Below are positions 4,434 through 5,368 of a stretch of 5,368 bases of DNA, piece after piece. Position 1 is the stretch's first letter, and each line of letters begins with the position of its first letter. A program made the translations under genes and the position numbers. Source of the DNA: Terriglobia bacterium (GTDB taxonomy: Bacteria; Acidobacteriota; Terriglobia; UBA7540); assembly GCA_020072905.1 (NCBI GenBank), contig JAIQGB010000308.1, positions 1 through 5,368 on the forward strand, read 5' to 3'. The notes under the pieces are model-generated. The model was not told the DNA's origin. It made no database searches and saw only the letters and a program-made list of their open reading frames with translations.

Positions 4434-5368
4434 CTACGCGAATAAGGCTTTCAGGCTTTCGGTGTACGGGTCGCGGGCGATGCCGCGCTCCGTGATGATG
4501 GCGGTGACGTAGCGGTGCGGCGTGACGTCAAACGCCGGGTGGCGCGCGGCAACATTCTCAGGCGCGGTGGGAACCCCCGCCCAGTGAGTTACTTCGAATG
4601 GAGTCCGCTCTTCGATGGGAATCAGCTCGCCGGAGGCGAGGCTCATGTCAATCGTTGAGAGCGGCGCGGCTACGTAGAAAGGGATTTGGTTCTCCTTCGC
4701 CAGCACGGCGACGGAATAGGTGCCGATTTTGTTCGCCACGTCGCCGTTCGCGGCGATGCGGTCGGCGCCTACGATCGCCGCCTTGATATCGCCTTGCTTC
4801 ATGAAGTGCCCGGCCATGTTGTCGGTAATGAGGGTGACGGGGATGCCATCTTTGGCCAGCTCCCAAGCCGTCAGCCTCGCGCCCTGCAGGAATGGCCGAG
4901 TCTCGCCGGCAAAGACGTTGATTTTCTTCCCCGCGGCGACGGCGGAGCGAATCACCCCCAGCGCCGTACCGTAGCCGCCTGTGGCGAGCGCGCCGGCATT
5001 GCAATGCGTGAGAACGGTGCCGGACTCCGGCATCAGCGCCGCGCCGTGCCGGCCCATCGCTTCGTTGATGGCGATGTCTTCGGCGAGGATGCGCTTGGCT
5101 TCATCCTCCAGGCACGCTTTGGTAAAGGCAATGTTTTGCGCATCGGTCGTGTGGCAAGAATGAGAATTCTTGAACGCGGTGCGCATTCGCTCAATGGCCC
5201 AGAAGAGGTTGACGGCCGTCGGGCGGGTTTTGCCGATGGCTTCCGCGATCGTTTCAAAGTCCGCGCGCAATTCGGGAATCGTTCGCGCGCCGGAGTTCTT
5301 CACTCCCAGCGCCACGCCCATTGCCGCCGCCACGCCAATCGCCGGCGCGCCGCGGATCACCATCGAGC
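4434..5368 (-). CDS. mtnA: S-methyl-5-thioribose-1-phosphate isomerase, N-terminus outside window
   Basis: The enzyme converts 5-methylthioribose-1-phosphate to 5-methylthioribulose-1-phosphate in the cytosolic methionine salvage pathway. The frame enters from the right edge. 'RGAPAIG' comes almost at once, so about 39 residues are missing out of roughly 348. Counted from the Met at 5363, 'LTHCNAGALATGGYGTALGV' holds the catalytic Cys121. 'ETRPFLQGARLTAWEL' (154-169) is a substrate-binding segment. 'VGADRIAANGDVANKIGTY' (198-216) holds the catalytic Asp201. The spacing of 80 residues between Cys and Asp equals that of Cys160 and Asp240 in the Bacillus subtilis enzyme. 'FYVAAPLSTID' (229-239) is also conserved. 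The catalytic Cys and the full set of MtnA motifs separate it from the eIF2B-alpha homologues that share the fold. No other methionine-salvage gene is visible. The visible part carries no damage. Confidence 0.95.
   Translation of the reverse strand, partial: SMVIRGAPAIGVAAAMGVALGVKNSGARTIPELRADFETIAEAIGKTRPTAVNLFWAIERMRTAFKNSHSCHTTDAQNIAFTKACLEDEAKRILAEDIAINEAMGRHGAALMPESGTVLTHCNAGALATGGYGTALGVIRSAVAAGKKINVFAGETRPFLQGARLTAWELAKDGIPVTLITDNMAGHFMKQGDIKAAIVGADRIAANGDVANKIGTYSVAVLAKENQIPFYVAAPLSTIDMSLASGELIPIEERTPFEVTHWAGVPTAPENVAARHPAFDVTPHRYVTAIITERGIARDPYTESLKALFA

Noticed and set aside
4434..5368. eIF2B-alpha-like protein instead of MtnA
   Set aside because: The catalytic Cys and Asp are both present with the spacing of the B. 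subtilis isomerase, along with the full set of MtnA motifs.

Overview
The window is GC-rich, densely coded bacterial DNA, with no tRNA, rRNA, CRISPR array or insertion sequence that I can see. Tandem MacB-type permeases, a Uma2-family nuclease, a spinster-like MFS carrier and an MNT/HEPN pair would suit a soil or environmental bacterium with a large genome. Acidobacteriota is a reasonable guess, but it is inferred from gene content only.

Left part, plus strand (1-3572): the window opens inside the 3' end of a MacB/FtsX-type ABC transporter permease. Its reading frame breaks off just after the conserved '(V)RKAI(G)ARR' segment, so it lacks the last two membrane helices. About 125 bp downstream lies a complete 425-residue permease of the same family (315-1592). 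A Uma2/DUF820 PD-(D/E)XK protein follows (start placed at 1650), then a 12-helix MFS carrier of the spinster-like type (2232-3572) that must use a non-ATG start. All four face the same way. The spacers are 57 bp (permease to Uma2) and 42 bp (Uma2 to MFS), so the last three could be co-transcribed.

Right part, minus strand (5368-3526): mtnA (methylthioribose-1-phosphate isomerase, methionine salvage) enters from the right edge without its first ~40 residues and ends at 4434. A 156-bp gap containing an imperfect inverted repeat separates it from a two-gene MNT/HEPN module. That module is a minimal nucleotidyltransferase (4277-3954) overlapped by 17 bp by a HEPN-domain protein (from 3970). This is the usual layout of an MNT-HEPN toxin-antitoxin-like pair.

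The least ordinary part is the 3' end of the HEPN gene. The HEPN fold reads normally to about residue 99, then loses all family resemblance. At the same point a different minus-strand frame takes on the features of the extreme C-terminus of a group II PLP-dependent decarboxylase (glutamate/aspartate/cysteine-sulfinate type). A truncated HEPN gene thus appears joined to the tail of an unrelated enzyme gene. The joined segment also runs antisense into the last ~45 bp of the MFS gene. Together with the truncated permease at the left edge, the window holds two abrupt gene-truncation junctions. They point to rearrangement, or possibly to assembly chimerism, which should be excluded first. I do not see convincing evidence of a wholly new system.
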